Translations under genes and position numbers: made by a program
Part shown: piece after piece, positions 1 to 8,779 of the stretch
Layout of the letters: each line of letters starts with the position of its first letter
Position numbering within the stretch: the first letter of the stretch is position 1
The notes under the pieces: generated by a model
Told to the model about the DNA's origin: nothing
What the model saw: only the letters and a program-made list of their open reading frames with translations
The model's database searches: none
Assembly: GCA_033875315.1 (NCBI GenBank)
Contig: JANRJG010000014.1
Location: 1-64,000 of the forward strand
Direction of reading: 5' to 3'
Source of the DNA: Candidatus Methylacidiphilales bacterium
GTDB lineage: Bacteria > Verrucomicrobiota > Verrucomicrobiia > Methylacidiphilales > CAZTYG01
Length of the DNA stretch: 64,000 nt

Positions 1-145
1 CCGGGCTGGGGCCAAAAAGCCGCCCCGCTTCGTTGCTCGTCGGTCACGGGTATATTTCATACCTGCTCCCTTCTCGCGCCTCGCCGGACGGCTTATTGAC
101 CCCCAGCGCGGGTCACGCGGGTTATCCGGATAGGCTCTAAGCAGG
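1..145. repeat. Divergent dispersed repeat with TATCCGGATA palindrome
   Basis: No gene is visible here. The segment carries the palindrome TATCCGGATA followed by GGCTCTAAG. Read on the minus strand this gives TTAGAGCCTATCCGGATAA, which is almost the same as the sequence at 37494-37514. Both copies also carry a CCGGGCTGGGGC motif about 110-140 bases away and loosely similar GC-rich sequence between. I read them as two degenerate copies of one dispersed non-coding element. This is inference from two copies only. Confidence 0.45.
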
Positions 146-172
146 ATCGCAGGAGCGACTATGTCTGCTCTT

Positions 173-1414
173 TCAGTTGGACGACCACTCCTGATCCACG
201 GTAGGGGCATTTTTCTCCGCCTCGTATCTTGGCAGTTTGGTCGGCGACATTTGAAAGACTGGCAGGACCGGGCCCTTGTTGTTGGGCCGTTCGGGGTAGG
301 TTTTTCCGGATTCCTCGATGAGAAGAAACCCATAAAAAGCGCCACCGGGCTGTTCACCCAGCAACACTTCAATCGGATAGTCCTGTCCTTGTTCCATATT
401 GAACCAATCCCCCCCCAGCAAAAATGATCTTTCGGTCTCCATTTTACCGGTGTCGTTCATCCGGGCACCCATCGGCTCCCGCTTGACCCTTTTGACAATC
501 TGGGACAGGGACCCATCAAAGACGTCTTTCTTGTTGAAGCGGACCATGAGCACATCATCCGCCCGGCCCACGAAGCGGAAACGGCCCGTGAGCGGGGACT
601 TGAAAGTACCCTTGTAGTGGACCACCCAGCGACGGGGTTCGACTATTTTTTCCACGGCAAAGGCTTTGGGCGCTTCATCTGCGCTCATTCTCGGTATGAA
701 AATCATGTAAGAGGAGAGATCCTTGGGCGCCTTGAAATAGTTTTCCAAGGTTTTCACATCCCAATCCCGGTTCACAAAATCCGCTATCACCTGCAGGTAA
801 CGGGTGTTCTGGGGGTTGTTTCCCATCACCTCCCCTTTGAAACTCGCCATCGGACTGGGTTGCCTGTCGGCCGTTTGCTTCAGATCGTAAAAATGGCCCG
901 TGAGGGCATCTGTGCTCTGCTCCCGTGATCCAAAAAGACTCGACATGGTTCGAAGTGCGACTTTTCGGCTGTTTGGCTGATCGGCTTCCTTTACTGGAGT
1001 AACCCTATCCCCGTTGTTCGATATCGCGTTGACGGCGGGCAAACCCAAAGCCGGAGGGAGCGTGAATGACGAACCGCTAGGGGCCGTTGATACAATCACA
1101 TCGGCTGGGGTCGAAAAATTTTCACGGTTATCAACCGCAGTAGGCGCGAAATCCGATTCCAAATGGGGAATATCCGGTGTCGGGGCAACCTCCTCATTTT
1201 CCGGCATTTCGATTACCTCCGGTTCCAGCGTTTGACCAACTTCGGCTTCCAAAAATGGAGTCTTGGGCACCACCCCCTCTAGGATGACATAGCTTCCCAC
1301 AGCTAAAAAGCAGACTCCGTGAAGTGTGAGCGACAACCCAATGGCACCGAGGGCGACCTTCTTTCCTTCAGTCTTGGGTGCTTTTGTGTGCATATTAAGT
1401 TCTAAGTTATTCAA
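173..1414 (-). CDS. Membrane-anchored protein with PA14-like domain
   Basis: This 413-residue protein starts with a short cytoplasmic N-terminus and one hydrophobic segment (about residues 22-46), then a proline- and acid-rich linker, so it is probably a type II anchored protein facing the periplasm. TonB-type proteins share this N-terminal layout, but the C-terminal half does not look like TonB. Around residues 265-300 it reads GTFKSPLTGRFRFVGRADDV followed by LMVRFNKKDVFDG. This is the strand pattern of PA14-like domains (G-x-F-R-F, then D-D, then a strand), which often bind carbohydrate. It stands divergent from a predicted glycoside hydrolase. The function is unknown; a surface or carbohydrate-binding role is inference. 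Confidence 0.7.
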   Translation of the reverse strand: MNNLELNMHTKAPKTEGKKVALGAIGLSLTLHGVCFLAVGSYVILEGVVPKTPFLEAEVGQTLEPEVIEMPENEEVAPTPDIPHLESDFAPTAVDNRENFSTPADVIVSTAPSGSSFTLPPALGLPAVNAISNNGDRVTPVKEADQPNSRKVALRTMSSLFGSREQSTDALTGHFYDLKQTADRQPSPMASFKGEVMGNNPQNTRYLQVIADFVNRDWDVKTLENYFKAPKDLSSYMIFIPRMSADEAPKAFAVEKIVEPRRWVVHYKGTFKSPLTGRFRFVGRADDVLMVRFNKKDVFDGSLSQIVKRVKREPMGARMNDTGKMETERSFLLGGDWFNMEQGQDYPIEVLLGEQPGGAFYGFLLIEESGKTYPERPNNKGPVLPVFQMSPTKLPRYEAEKNAPTVDQEWSSN

Positions 1415-1719
1415 TGTGTAATTTGCACCCGCCTTTCTTTCCCACTAGTTTACTGACGCTTAACACGTTATGTCTTAAGACTGGCCTTGCCTTCAAGTTG
1501 AAGCTATCTTGATTGTCTCCTCGGGGTTGGTGGGATCACGCACTTTGAATCGATGAATGGGAAACACCACGCTGCTGGGAGGCCCGGGCATCCGTGGGCG
1601 GGTGAGCACGCGGCGCTTGACTTCCGTCATGGCCGCCATTTTGCTTAGGCAGACAAATAGCCTGAACGTGTTAACTTCCCTCTTGCTTGCCCGCATTAGG
1701 TCATCCAACAAACTGTTTT
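1415..1719. other. Divergent intergenic region
   Basis: About 305 bases separate two divergent genes, so both promoters must lie here. The only structure I see is a perfect 10-base palindrome GTCTTAAGAC at 1472-1481, a possible operator. A minus-strand open frame at 1493-1711 resembles no family I know and I do not call it a gene. Confidence 0.4.
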
Positions 1720-3756
1720 ATGCGAATTGATTGCAGGAGCAGACAGGTACATCTCGATTTTCACACGTCACCGCTTATCGGGCAAATCGGTTCGGAGTTC
1801 GACGCTGCTGAATTCGTGGAGACCTTCCGCCGTGCGCACGTCAACAGCGTGACCATTTTTGCCCGTTGCCACCATGGATTTTGCTACTATCCATCCCAGG
1901 TGGCCCCGATTCATCCGGGCTTGAGGGGCCGAGATCTGCTCGGTGAAATGATCGAGGCGCTGCATAAGGCAGACATCCGCTGCCCTGTATACACCACGGT
2001 GGGTTGGGACGAGGAATCGGCCAGGCTATTTCCCGCATGGAGGATGCTGCAGGCTGATGGGATCTTCGCACGGTGCGCCAATCCAGACCCTCAGCTACCC
2101 ACCCAACCCGGGGGCTGGCATTTTCTCGATTGGTTGCATCCCGACTATCAGGATTACCTGGAGGCACACACCCGTGAGCTTTGCCATTTGTACGACATCG
2201 ATGGTCTGTTCTATGACATCGTGATGTTTTCACCGATGGCGCACTATGGCGCTGCCAGTATGAATTTCCGGGAAAGGCACGGATTTGGTGCTCCGGATCC
2301 AGGCACATTCCAACGCTTCCAGTCTGCAGCCGTGTCCTCTTTTGCATCGCGCTTCACCCGCTTGCTCAAGGGCATAGCCCCGCGTGCCTCGGTATTCTAC
2401 AACTCGGGACTCGATGTCTTCATCGACGGCACCGGCGGCCGGTCCCGAACCCAATACTGCAGCCATGTCGAAATCGAATCTCTTCCCTCCGGCTTTTGGG
2501 GGTACCACCACTTTCCCCGCCTCGCCCGGAGCGCGGGCCGGTGGGGCAAGCCATGGCTGGGTCAGACCGGACGATTCCAAAGAATGTGGGGCGACTTTGG
2601 AGGCATCAAATCTCAGGCCGCACTGGAATACGAATGCTTCCGCTCCCAAGCCCACGGCGGCGCCAATTCGGTCGGCGACCAACTTCCGCCCCGCGGCACA
2701 CTGGATTCGGCAGCTTACCGTTTGATCGGTGAAGTTTACCGCCAGTGCGCCTCAGCCGAATCCTTTTACGCCGGGTCCATCCCCATTCCCCATGTCGGAA
2801 TCCTCACCGCCAACCATCCGGACAGCAACCTGGTGGAAACCGGCAAATCGGACGAGGGAGCCATCCTGATGTGCGAGGAGAGCCACTATGATGCGGCCTT
2901 GTTGGATGATCAGTCCGATCTGGACCCTTATGCCCTGATCATCCTGCCGGATTCCACAGTAATCACCACGGCACTGGAAAAAAAACTCCGGAAGTATTAT
3001 GCGGCCGGCGGAAAGCTCATCCTTTCCCACAGGTCCGGCTTCAAGCCAGACGGCCGGCCCGCACTGACTTTTCTCCCTGTTCGCCCGCAACAGGAGACTC
3101 CAGCCTGGCCAACATACTGGCGCACGAAAAAATCCTTTTGGCCGGAGATGGCAGCGAGCGACCGGGTGATCTACAGCCGCGGGACGAATCTGGCCTGTGG
3201 GCGTGGTGTCCGGGTTTTGGTCGACCGCGTTCCGCCCTATTTCCACCGGACCGATTTGACTTTTTCCTCCCATTTCCAGGCCCCGCCGGTGAAAAACCCC
3301 AGCCCGTATCCTGCCGTGGTATCGGGGCAGCGATTCGTCTGGTTTGCCGACCCCATCTTTCGTGAGTATCGGGAATTCGGCAATGGCGCCGCCAGGGATG
3401 TTTGGCGGCGTGTCATGCGGCAAATGATCGGTCCTGCACCTGTGGGCGACGGCTTGCCCACCACGATGCTCGTGATTCCCCGCCGACAGCGGAGAGACCT
3501 GATCCTGACATTGCTGCATTACATTCCGACACGCAAATGCCTTGCCATCGATATCATCGAAGAAGCCTCGTCGTTTTCCGGGGAAATACTACGAGTGCCA
3601 CCTGGAATTACTCGAATTATTGACGAAGGAAACGGGGGCAAGGAATTGGATAAAATCCCGGGAGGTGGATTTATCCTGCCTTCCTGTAAAGGCCGCCTCT
3701 TGCTTCGGGCTCCGGGCTTTTTCCCAGCCCGCAATCATAACAGGTCATTCGCGTGA
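1720..3756 (+). CDS. Predicted glycoside hydrolase (GHL6-like TIM barrel)
   Basis: This 678-residue protein opens with MRIDCRSRQVHLDFHTS. The first third (FARCHHGFCYYPSQ, then a YTTVGWDEE strand, then GLFYDIVMFSP) follows the TIM-barrel pattern of the hypothetical glycosyl hydrolase 6 group. That group is related to alpha-fucosidases and to the catalytic region of GH42-type beta-galactosidases. The middle (about residues 360-470) looks like a beta-galactosidase trimerisation-type Rossmann domain. No signal peptide is visible, so it is probably cytoplasmic. I chose the ATG at 1720 over an in-frame TTG at 1687 because family similarity begins there. The stop codon lies inside the end of the convergent GH39 gene (12-base overlap). 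The substrate is unknown; neighbours suggest plant cell-wall sugars. Confidence 0.75.
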   Translation: MRIDCRSRQVHLDFHTSPLIGQIGSEFDAAEFVETFRRAHVNSVTIFARCHHGFCYYPSQVAPIHPGLRGRDLLGEMIEALHKADIRCPVYTTVGWDEESARLFPAWRMLQADGIFARCANPDPQLPTQPGGWHFLDWLHPDYQDYLEAHTRELCHLYDIDGLFYDIVMFSPMAHYGAASMNFRERHGFGAPDPGTFQRFQSAAVSSFASRFTRLLKGIAPRASVFYNSGLDVFIDGTGGRSRTQYCSHVEIESLPSGFWGYHHFPRLARSAGRWGKPWLGQTGRFQRMWGDFGGIKSQAALEYECFRSQAHGGANSVGDQLPPRGTLDSAAYRLIGEVYRQCASAESFYAGSIPIPHVGILTANHPDSNLVETGKSDEGAILMCEESHYDAALLDDQSDLDPYALIILPDSTVITTALEKKLRKYYAAGGKLILSHRSGFKPDGRPALTFLPVRPQQETPAWPTYWRTKKSFWPEMAASDRVIYSRGTNLACGRGVRVLVDRVPPYFHRTDLTFSSHFQAPPVKNPSPYPAVVSGQRFVWFADPIFREYREFGNGAARDVWRRVMRQMIGPAPVGDGLPTTMLVIPRRQRRDLILTLLHYIPTRKCLAIDIIEEASSFSGEILRVPPGITRIIDEGNGGKELDKIPGGGFILPSCKGRLLLRAPGFFPARNHNRSFA

Positions 3757-5319
3757 TTGATCCCCCATCGCCTGCTCCAAGAATTCATTCTCGTCGGAAG
3801 CAAGCAGATTTCCCTTGGGCTGGGCAGAAGGACCGCTTGGACTGAATTCCATCAACAAGACTTCGTTGGCCAAAAGGCGAAAAGCGGTCTGGAGGACGCC
3901 CTTCTCATCAGGTGACAAAATTTCCACCCGCGAAGCGGGCTCTGATTGCGCAGCCAGGACCGCCATTTGTTGCTCGGTAAGATTCACGGGGCGGCCCATA
4001 GTTTCCCAAGTTTCACAGCAACTCCCTGACCCGGCCTTGATCTGCCTGGAAGTCAGCAACCATGAATCTGCACTTATGGGTGGGGACAACACCAGCTGTA
4101 GCGCGTCGTCCCATTCTGTCGCTTCCATTCCTGGTGGAATGTCGTTCCACAATAGGACCCGTATGGATCGCCCCTCCAATGTTGCGACACCTCCGCAGTG
4201 TTCGGGCAGTTGTCGTCCCGGAGAAAATTCAAGTCTCGGACCACGGAGACATTCCAAGAATCTGAAAGCATTTCCAGTCGCTTTAGGCAGTCCATGGACG
4301 GTGAGAAGTCCGTAGGTTCCGCTAAAGGGGGTATTCGGCTGGGGGGACTCCTCAAACAGATCGCTCGCCACCCAGTAGGTGAAGTTATCCGCCTCATTAT
4401 CCAGCTCGGTCATCTGCCTCGCCACAAAGGAGGCTCCATGCAAACTATCGACGTAGCGGTTGTCGAGCCATGTCACATCCTTTGAACTCGTGGCCAACTG
4501 GGTATTCCACTCCGTCCAGTGGATTGGCAAATCGGTCTTCTTGCCATCAAGCATCTGCCGTTTCACAGATCGTACGATATCCCCGAAAAATGCTCCCGGG
4601 GCATGCGGGCTGGACTCACGGTTCGCATACTCGACGAATTCGTCCTGGGGATACAAATGGGTGGAGAGAAAATCCAGCGGCACGGCTTCTTTATCGCAGT
4701 ATTCAAGAAAATCATTCAACCAATGCGCTTTGGAAGTTGCCGGGCCGCCCACGCGCAAATAAGAATCAACACTTTTGAGCGCATGGGCGGCGTGGGAATA
4801 GAGCCGGAAGTAGTCCTGTTTCGTTCCACTCCAGAAGCCCGCGAGATTTGGTTCATTCCAGACTTCGAAATGCCAGTCCCTTACTTCTTCCAATCCGTAT
4901 CGTTCCACACAGTGAAGGCCGAACGCTTGCACCAAGTCGTGCCATTCCGACCAAAGTCGTGGCGGAGTAACGTTCATTTTGTACTGAAACATCGTTTGTG
5001 AACCAGATGCAAGGGCGGCAGGCATCGGATTAAGCTCCACAAACGGCTTCAGCCCCATGTCCAGAAGAGCGTCGTATACCTTGTCCAAATGGTGCCACTG
5101 ATAAACGATCGACCCATCCGAACGCCGTTTTACGACAGCCATATCGTCGTGGAAGACTGCGTGAAACCGGCAGGAGTAGAATCCTATCTCTTTTTGTAGC
5201 CACCGGAGGTGGTCAAGGAGATCGGCCCGCAACAGATCATAGGCACGCCCCACGGCTATGCCTTTCTTCCAAGGTCGACGCAACGGCGCGGAAAGTGATT
5301 CATTAGTCACTCGGATCAT
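3745..5319 (-). CDS. GH39-family glycoside hydrolase (beta-xylosidase-like)
   Basis: This 524-residue protein belongs to clan GH-A, family 39, which contains retaining beta-xylosidases and alpha-L-iduronidases. The acid/base glutamate is E156 in FEVWNEPNLAGFW and the nucleophile is E270 in PIHWTEWNT. The family hallmarks FVELNPMP (about 93-100), FLSTHLYPQDEF (about 217-228) and FTYWVASDLFEE are present. The length is usual for GH39 enzymes with a C-terminal beta domain. There is no signal peptide, so it probably works inside the cell on short oligosaccharides. Together with the pectate-lyase-fold protein and araBAD it suggests pectin or arabinoxylan use. Xylosidase is the likeliest activity but the sugar specificity is inference. 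Confidence 0.85.
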   Translation of the reverse strand: MIRVTNESLSAPLRRPWKKGIAVGRAYDLLRADLLDHLRWLQKEIGFYSCRFHAVFHDDMAVVKRRSDGSIVYQWHHLDKVYDALLDMGLKPFVELNPMPAALASGSQTMFQYKMNVTPPRLWSEWHDLVQAFGLHCVERYGLEEVRDWHFEVWNEPNLAGFWSGTKQDYFRLYSHAAHALKSVDSYLRVGGPATSKAHWLNDFLEYCDKEAVPLDFLSTHLYPQDEFVEYANRESSPHAPGAFFGDIVRSVKRQMLDGKKTDLPIHWTEWNTQLATSSKDVTWLDNRYVDSLHGASFVARQMTELDNEADNFTYWVASDLFEESPQPNTPFSGTYGLLTVHGLPKATGNAFRFLECLRGPRLEFSPGRQLPEHCGGVATLEGRSIRVLLWNDIPPGMEATEWDDALQLVLSPPISADSWLLTSRQIKAGSGSCCETWETMGRPVNLTEQQMAVLAAQSEPASRVEILSPDEKGVLQTAFRLLANEVLLMEFSPSGPSAQPKGNLLASDENEFLEQAMGDQSRE

Positions 5320-6017
5320 GTGATTTTCTGTCAGTTTAACGCCAGATGAGATTTCGCCAGGATTTTAGCCGGAATCGACAGGATAAGGGTAAATGGAAGA
5401 GAAACCGCCTGGATCCATTCATTCGCCCCTAGCCAAATGACATCATGCAAGTTGAACAACCGTTTTCCATTCATCCATCGTCTGATTTTCACAGACCAAG
5501 GATGAATTCATGCGGCGAACATATTCGGATACACCATCCCGGCAATCGGCTCCGACCTAAACGCGTTAATGTAACAAAGGCCACCTTTGATCCGCCTGCA
5601 CACCGTTTCTTTCAGACAGTATAGTTCTTATGGAGCACCACTAAAACTCTTGAAAGGATACGCAGACGTCTGGCCCACCAAGGGCAATCGAAGGCACAAC
5701 TGATACCAGAACTGATACCAAATGGGTGATCGAAACAGTGGAAAAAAGTGGCTAAGAGTGGTAAGTTGCCTCTGAAGATCATAACTGAAATCAACATGAC
5801 TAGCCTATCAGAAGACCGAGCCCTACCTCCGGAGCCAGCCGCAGGCTGGCGAAGGACGTTTCCCAAGCCGTAAGGCAAACCCAAGCCCCGAGTCTGAATC
5901 GGGGCTACCCCCGGAGCCACAAGGAGACCCGACGCCATCCACCCTATGATCGCTTCGACCTGCTTTGCTTGCTCATATCGTTCGACCGCGCTTGAATGGC
6001 TGGGAGACCCTGAATCG
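5320..6017. other. Intergenic region with stem-loops
   Basis: About 700 bases separate two divergent genes. I see no convincing gene; a minus-strand frame at 5612-5938 has no recognisable protein features. The right end holds two perfect stem-loops, GCCAGCC/GGCTGGC (5834-5850) and AGCCCCGA/TCGGGGCT (5884-5906), inside a CCGGAGCCAGCC-type repeat. The left part is AT-richer and probably holds the GH39 promoter. Confidence 0.4.
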
Positions 6018-7520
6018 ATGATTAAGTGGCTGATCCTTCTCCCAGTTCTTTGGCTCCACGTTTCGGGAGGCGCTGCCGCAGCGGACCAGACGTCGGCCTT
6101 GTGGGGTGTTTCCGGCGAGTTGTGGAGCCCAGCCTCCCGCCTTCCTGATTTTAGCCTGGCCGGTTACGCCTGTGGGCGGGAGCCGATTCCCGATTATCCC
6201 GTGCTCACCAGCGTCAAGGAACATGGGGCAAAAGGCGATGGCAGCTCGGACGACACGGCGGCGTTCCAGCGCGCACTCCATGCCGTCGGGGAGCGCGGTG
6301 CGGTTTGGGTACCCGAGGGCCGGTATGTCATCACCGATGTGGTGGAAATCCATCGCAGCCGGGTTGTGCTTCGCGGGGAAGGACCGGACAAGTCGGTCTT
6401 GGTTATGCCCAAACCCCTTTCTGAAATTCGCCCGCGGGCCAATGTCGATGCCGTGAAAGCGGCGTACTCGTTCACGGGAGGTTTTGTCACCATGCAAGGG
6501 ACCGACAAGGGCCAGCGCTTGAGCGAAGTGGTGGCTCCATCGAAACGCGGCGATTCCCTGTTGTATCTCGCCTCAACGGACACCCTCAAGGTCGGAGATT
6601 GGATTCGGTTGGTCATGCAGGATCCGCCGGATCATTCACTCCTCCGTCATCTTCACGGGAATCTCCTGGAACCCGGCACTGACACACCCAACCTCAAGAC
6701 TCCAGTCGATTGGGCGGCGCAGGTGAAAGCCGTGGACGGCCAAAAAATCACCCTAGACCGTCCTTTGCGGGTGGACGTGCGGCTGGAGTGGAAACCCGAG
6801 GTTTTGGCGTTGGCCCCGACGCTTCGAGGCAGCGGACTGGAGAACATCGGTTTTGAGTTTCCGGGTGTGCCCAAAAGACCCCATCTGCAAGAGGAAGGTT
6901 ATAACGCAGTGCACATCAAAGGTGCAGTTGATTGCTGGATCCGGAATGTCACCGTCACCGATGCGGACAATGGCGTCATCATGGGAGGAAGCCGTTTTTG
7001 CACCGTGGATGGTTTCACCACGCGTGCGCTGAAACGAACGGGCCTCACCGGTCATCATGCCTTGTGGGCCACGAGCAGAACCCAGGATGCGCTTTTCCAC
7101 GGATTCCGATTTGAAACCACCTATGTGCATGACCTGACCGTGGAAGGTTATGCCAACGGCAACGTTTTCACCAAGGGTTCGGGTGTCGCGATCAATTGCG
7201 ATCATCACCGCAATGCCCCTTACGAGAATTTGTTCACCGATTTCGATGCGGGCGATCCCCGGAGATTGTTCGAGAGCAGCGGGCGACTGGATCGCGGGCC
7301 ACACAGCGGGGCGCGCACGACGTTTTGGGCCATTCGCGGCCAGGGAAACTTTCCCAAAATCCCTCCGACCCAAGACTGGCCGCTGATCAACGTGGTGGGA
7401 TTCGGGAATTTCACGCCCGCGCAAGATCCGGATGGCCCGTGGGTCGAACCGGGCGACACGGAATTCAAACCAGTCAACTTATGGGAGTCCCAGGCGGCAT
7501 ATAGAAGATCACTTAAGTAG
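6018..7520 (+). CDS. Secreted pectate-lyase-superfamily beta-helix protein
   Basis: This 500-residue protein starts with a signal peptide (MIKWLILLPVLWLHVSGGAA, cleavage likely near AAA-DQ), so it is exported. Mature residues from about 45 read TSVKEHGAKGDGSSDDTAAF and then GAVWVPEGRYVITD. This is the N-terminal signature of the pectate-lyase/polygalacturonase right-handed beta-helix superfamily (Pectate_lyase_3 type). The later repeats with isolated N, G and V strands fit beta-helix rungs. I chose the ATG at 6018, preceded by GGGAG, over an upstream in-frame start at 5946 because it gives a clean signal peptide. The substrate is not readable from sequence; a pectic or other uronic polysaccharide is likely given the neighbouring GH39 and arabinose genes. 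Confidence 0.8.
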   Translation: MIKWLILLPVLWLHVSGGAAAADQTSALWGVSGELWSPASRLPDFSLAGYACGREPIPDYPVLTSVKEHGAKGDGSSDDTAAFQRALHAVGERGAVWVPEGRYVITDVVEIHRSRVVLRGEGPDKSVLVMPKPLSEIRPRANVDAVKAAYSFTGGFVTMQGTDKGQRLSEVVAPSKRGDSLLYLASTDTLKVGDWIRLVMQDPPDHSLLRHLHGNLLEPGTDTPNLKTPVDWAAQVKAVDGQKITLDRPLRVDVRLEWKPEVLALAPTLRGSGLENIGFEFPGVPKRPHLQEEGYNAVHIKGAVDCWIRNVTVTDADNGVIMGGSRFCTVDGFTTRALKRTGLTGHHALWATSRTQDALFHGFRFETTYVHDLTVEGYANGNVFTKGSGVAINCDHHRNAPYENLFTDFDAGDPRRLFESSGRLDRGPHSGARTTFWAIRGQGNFPKIPPTQDWPLINVVGFGNFTPAQDPDGPWVEPGDTEFKPVNLWESQAAYRRSLK

Positions 7521-7539
7521 GAGACAAAGTTGCCTTATG

Positions 7540-7640
7540 GGAGGGCGAATCACGTGTCCCCCCCCGCAAGCGTGCGGGGCTGAGCCGCCCGTTGGAAGAA
7601 TGACCTCAAGCTGGCTCGGCAGACCGCCTCGGGCGGATCA
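7540..7640. repeat. Degenerate CGGGAGGGCGA-type element
   Basis: The gap behind the beta-helix gene starts with GGGAGGGCGAA and later carries GCTGGCTCGGCAG. Both pieces also occur in the intact elements at 12674-12751 and 34525-34623. It also holds a perfect stem-loop CCCCGCA/TGCGGGG at 7562-7579. No T-run follows the stem, so I do not call it a terminator. Confidence 0.45.
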
Positions 7641-7674
7641 CACTGCAGCAGATTCTGTTGCCGACTCAATGGTT

Positions 7675-8724
7675 TTACGATTTGAGAGTTGATCCCGTCC
7701 GCCAGGTGCTGCCGATCAAAGTGGCCCTGGGAAACTCGGGCACGGCGTTGTCGGACCGTTGCAACAATCCGATCAACATGTCCACGGCAGCCTCACCCAC
7801 GACGTCGTTGTGCTGGTCCATGCCCGCCCATTCGGGTTCTTTTTTGCGCCACTCCAACTGCACCAAGCCCAGGTCCTCCGGCACCCGCAGACCCGCCTCC
7901 TCCACCCAGTCGCGGATGCGGTTGTACAACGTCAGGATCACATCCGGACGTTCCTGCCCCAGCCAGCGGTTGAAACGGCTCCGGTCGCGGTCGGCCGCGC
8001 TCACGTCAAAAAAAGGCCGGGTCCGCGCCGACCTCGGCAACGCTGCCTGGCCGGCAGTAAATCCGGATGAGAACCGGCGGTCGACCAACTCATCAATCAC
8101 CCCGTCCAACACCAGCCCCGGCCTCCGGTAGCCCAGGGCCAGGCATTCGCGCACGGCACGGAAGGCCAGGTCGTGGTGGTCGGCACAGGCAAAGGAAAGG
8201 GCCGGTTGGCGGGTCCGCACCCCGGTGACGATGCAGAGAAAGGAATTCCATAGTAGAGCCCGTTCCTCCGGCAACCGGTTCTCACTCATCAGTCCCACCA
8301 GCAAAACGCCGCTGATCCCGCGCGTGTGCAGGATCTGCACCAGACGACTGGTCGATACTTCCGGATCGTGCAGCCAGAATTCGTCCAACTCGTAACCGGC
8401 CTCCTTCGCCCGCCGACGGCATCCCTCGACGTAACTCGGCACGGTGGGATGGCGGCGGAAGGCTTTGGGGTCGCGGTTGGCGTTGACCAGGGCCAGACAA
8501 GCGCGGAACCGCCCGGTGCGGGACAGCCGCAACTGCGTCATGAGATGGGCCACCACCGGATGGGTCTGGTACCCCATTTTCCGCGCCAAGGTCCGGATGC
8601 GTGCCCGGGTGTCGGCAGAAATCTGCGGGTCGTTGCGCAGGGCCAGCGAGATGGTGTTTTTGCTCACCCCGGCCGCAGAGGCCAGATCGGTCATGGTGAT
8701 TCGGCTTTTTGAACTTTCTGACAT
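7675..8724 (-). CDS. LacI-family transcriptional regulator
   Basis: This 349-residue protein has an N-terminal LacI helix-turn-helix (ITMTDLASAAGVSKNTISLA, then LRNDPQIS, about residues 9-40) and a periplasmic-binding-protein-like sensor domain (about 60-340). The sensor end reads LGLVQLEWRKKEPEW, a form I associate with Verrucomicrobiota LacI proteins. I chose the start MSESSKSRIT because earlier in-frame starts would add about 40 residues ahead of the HTH and run into araB. It is divergent from araBAD with only 55 bases between starts, so it is the obvious regulator of arabinose use. A near-perfect palindrome covers its own start codon, which suggests autorepression. The ligand (arabinose or a derivative) is inference. 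Confidence 0.9.
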   Translation of the reverse strand: MSESSKSRITMTDLASAAGVSKNTISLALRNDPQISADTRARIRTLARKMGYQTHPVVAHLMTQLRLSRTGRFRACLALVNANRDPKAFRRHPTVPSYVEGCRRRAKEAGYELDEFWLHDPEVSTSRLVQILHTRGISGVLLVGLMSENRLPEERALLWNSFLCIVTGVRTRQPALSFACADHHDLAFRAVRECLALGYRRPGLVLDGVIDELVDRRFSSGFTAGQAALPRSARTRPFFDVSAADRDRSRFNRWLGQERPDVILTLYNRIRDWVEEAGLRVPEDLGLVQLEWRKKEPEWAGMDQHNDVVGEAAVDMLIGLLQRSDNAVPEFPRATLIGSTWRTGSTLKS

Positions 8725-8732
8725 TACTGTCA
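8719..8732. promoter_or_regulatory. Candidate operator for the LacI-type regulator
   Basis: The 14-mer TGACATTACTGTCA has perfect 5-base arms (TGACA/TGTCA) around TTAC. LacI-family operators are typically short palindromes of this size. It overlaps the regulator's ATG and lies about 48 bases upstream of the araB start. One bound protein could therefore block both divergent genes. This is inference from symmetry and position. Confidence 0.5.
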
Positions 8733-8779
8733 AGTGAAGCAGCCTTTGTCCTTTTTCCAATTCTTTCCATGATGGCTCC

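Noticed and set aside
1493..1711. A 72-codon minus-strand frame between the first two genes
   Set aside because: No family resemblance and it occupies the only space for two divergent promoters.
5612..5938. A 108-codon minus-strand frame in the gap before the beta-helix gene
   Set aside because: It spans two structured repeats and shows no conserved protein features.
7562..7579. CCCCGCA/TGCGGGG hairpin as a terminator for the beta-helix gene
   Set aside because: No T-run follows on either strand; better explained as part of a repeat.
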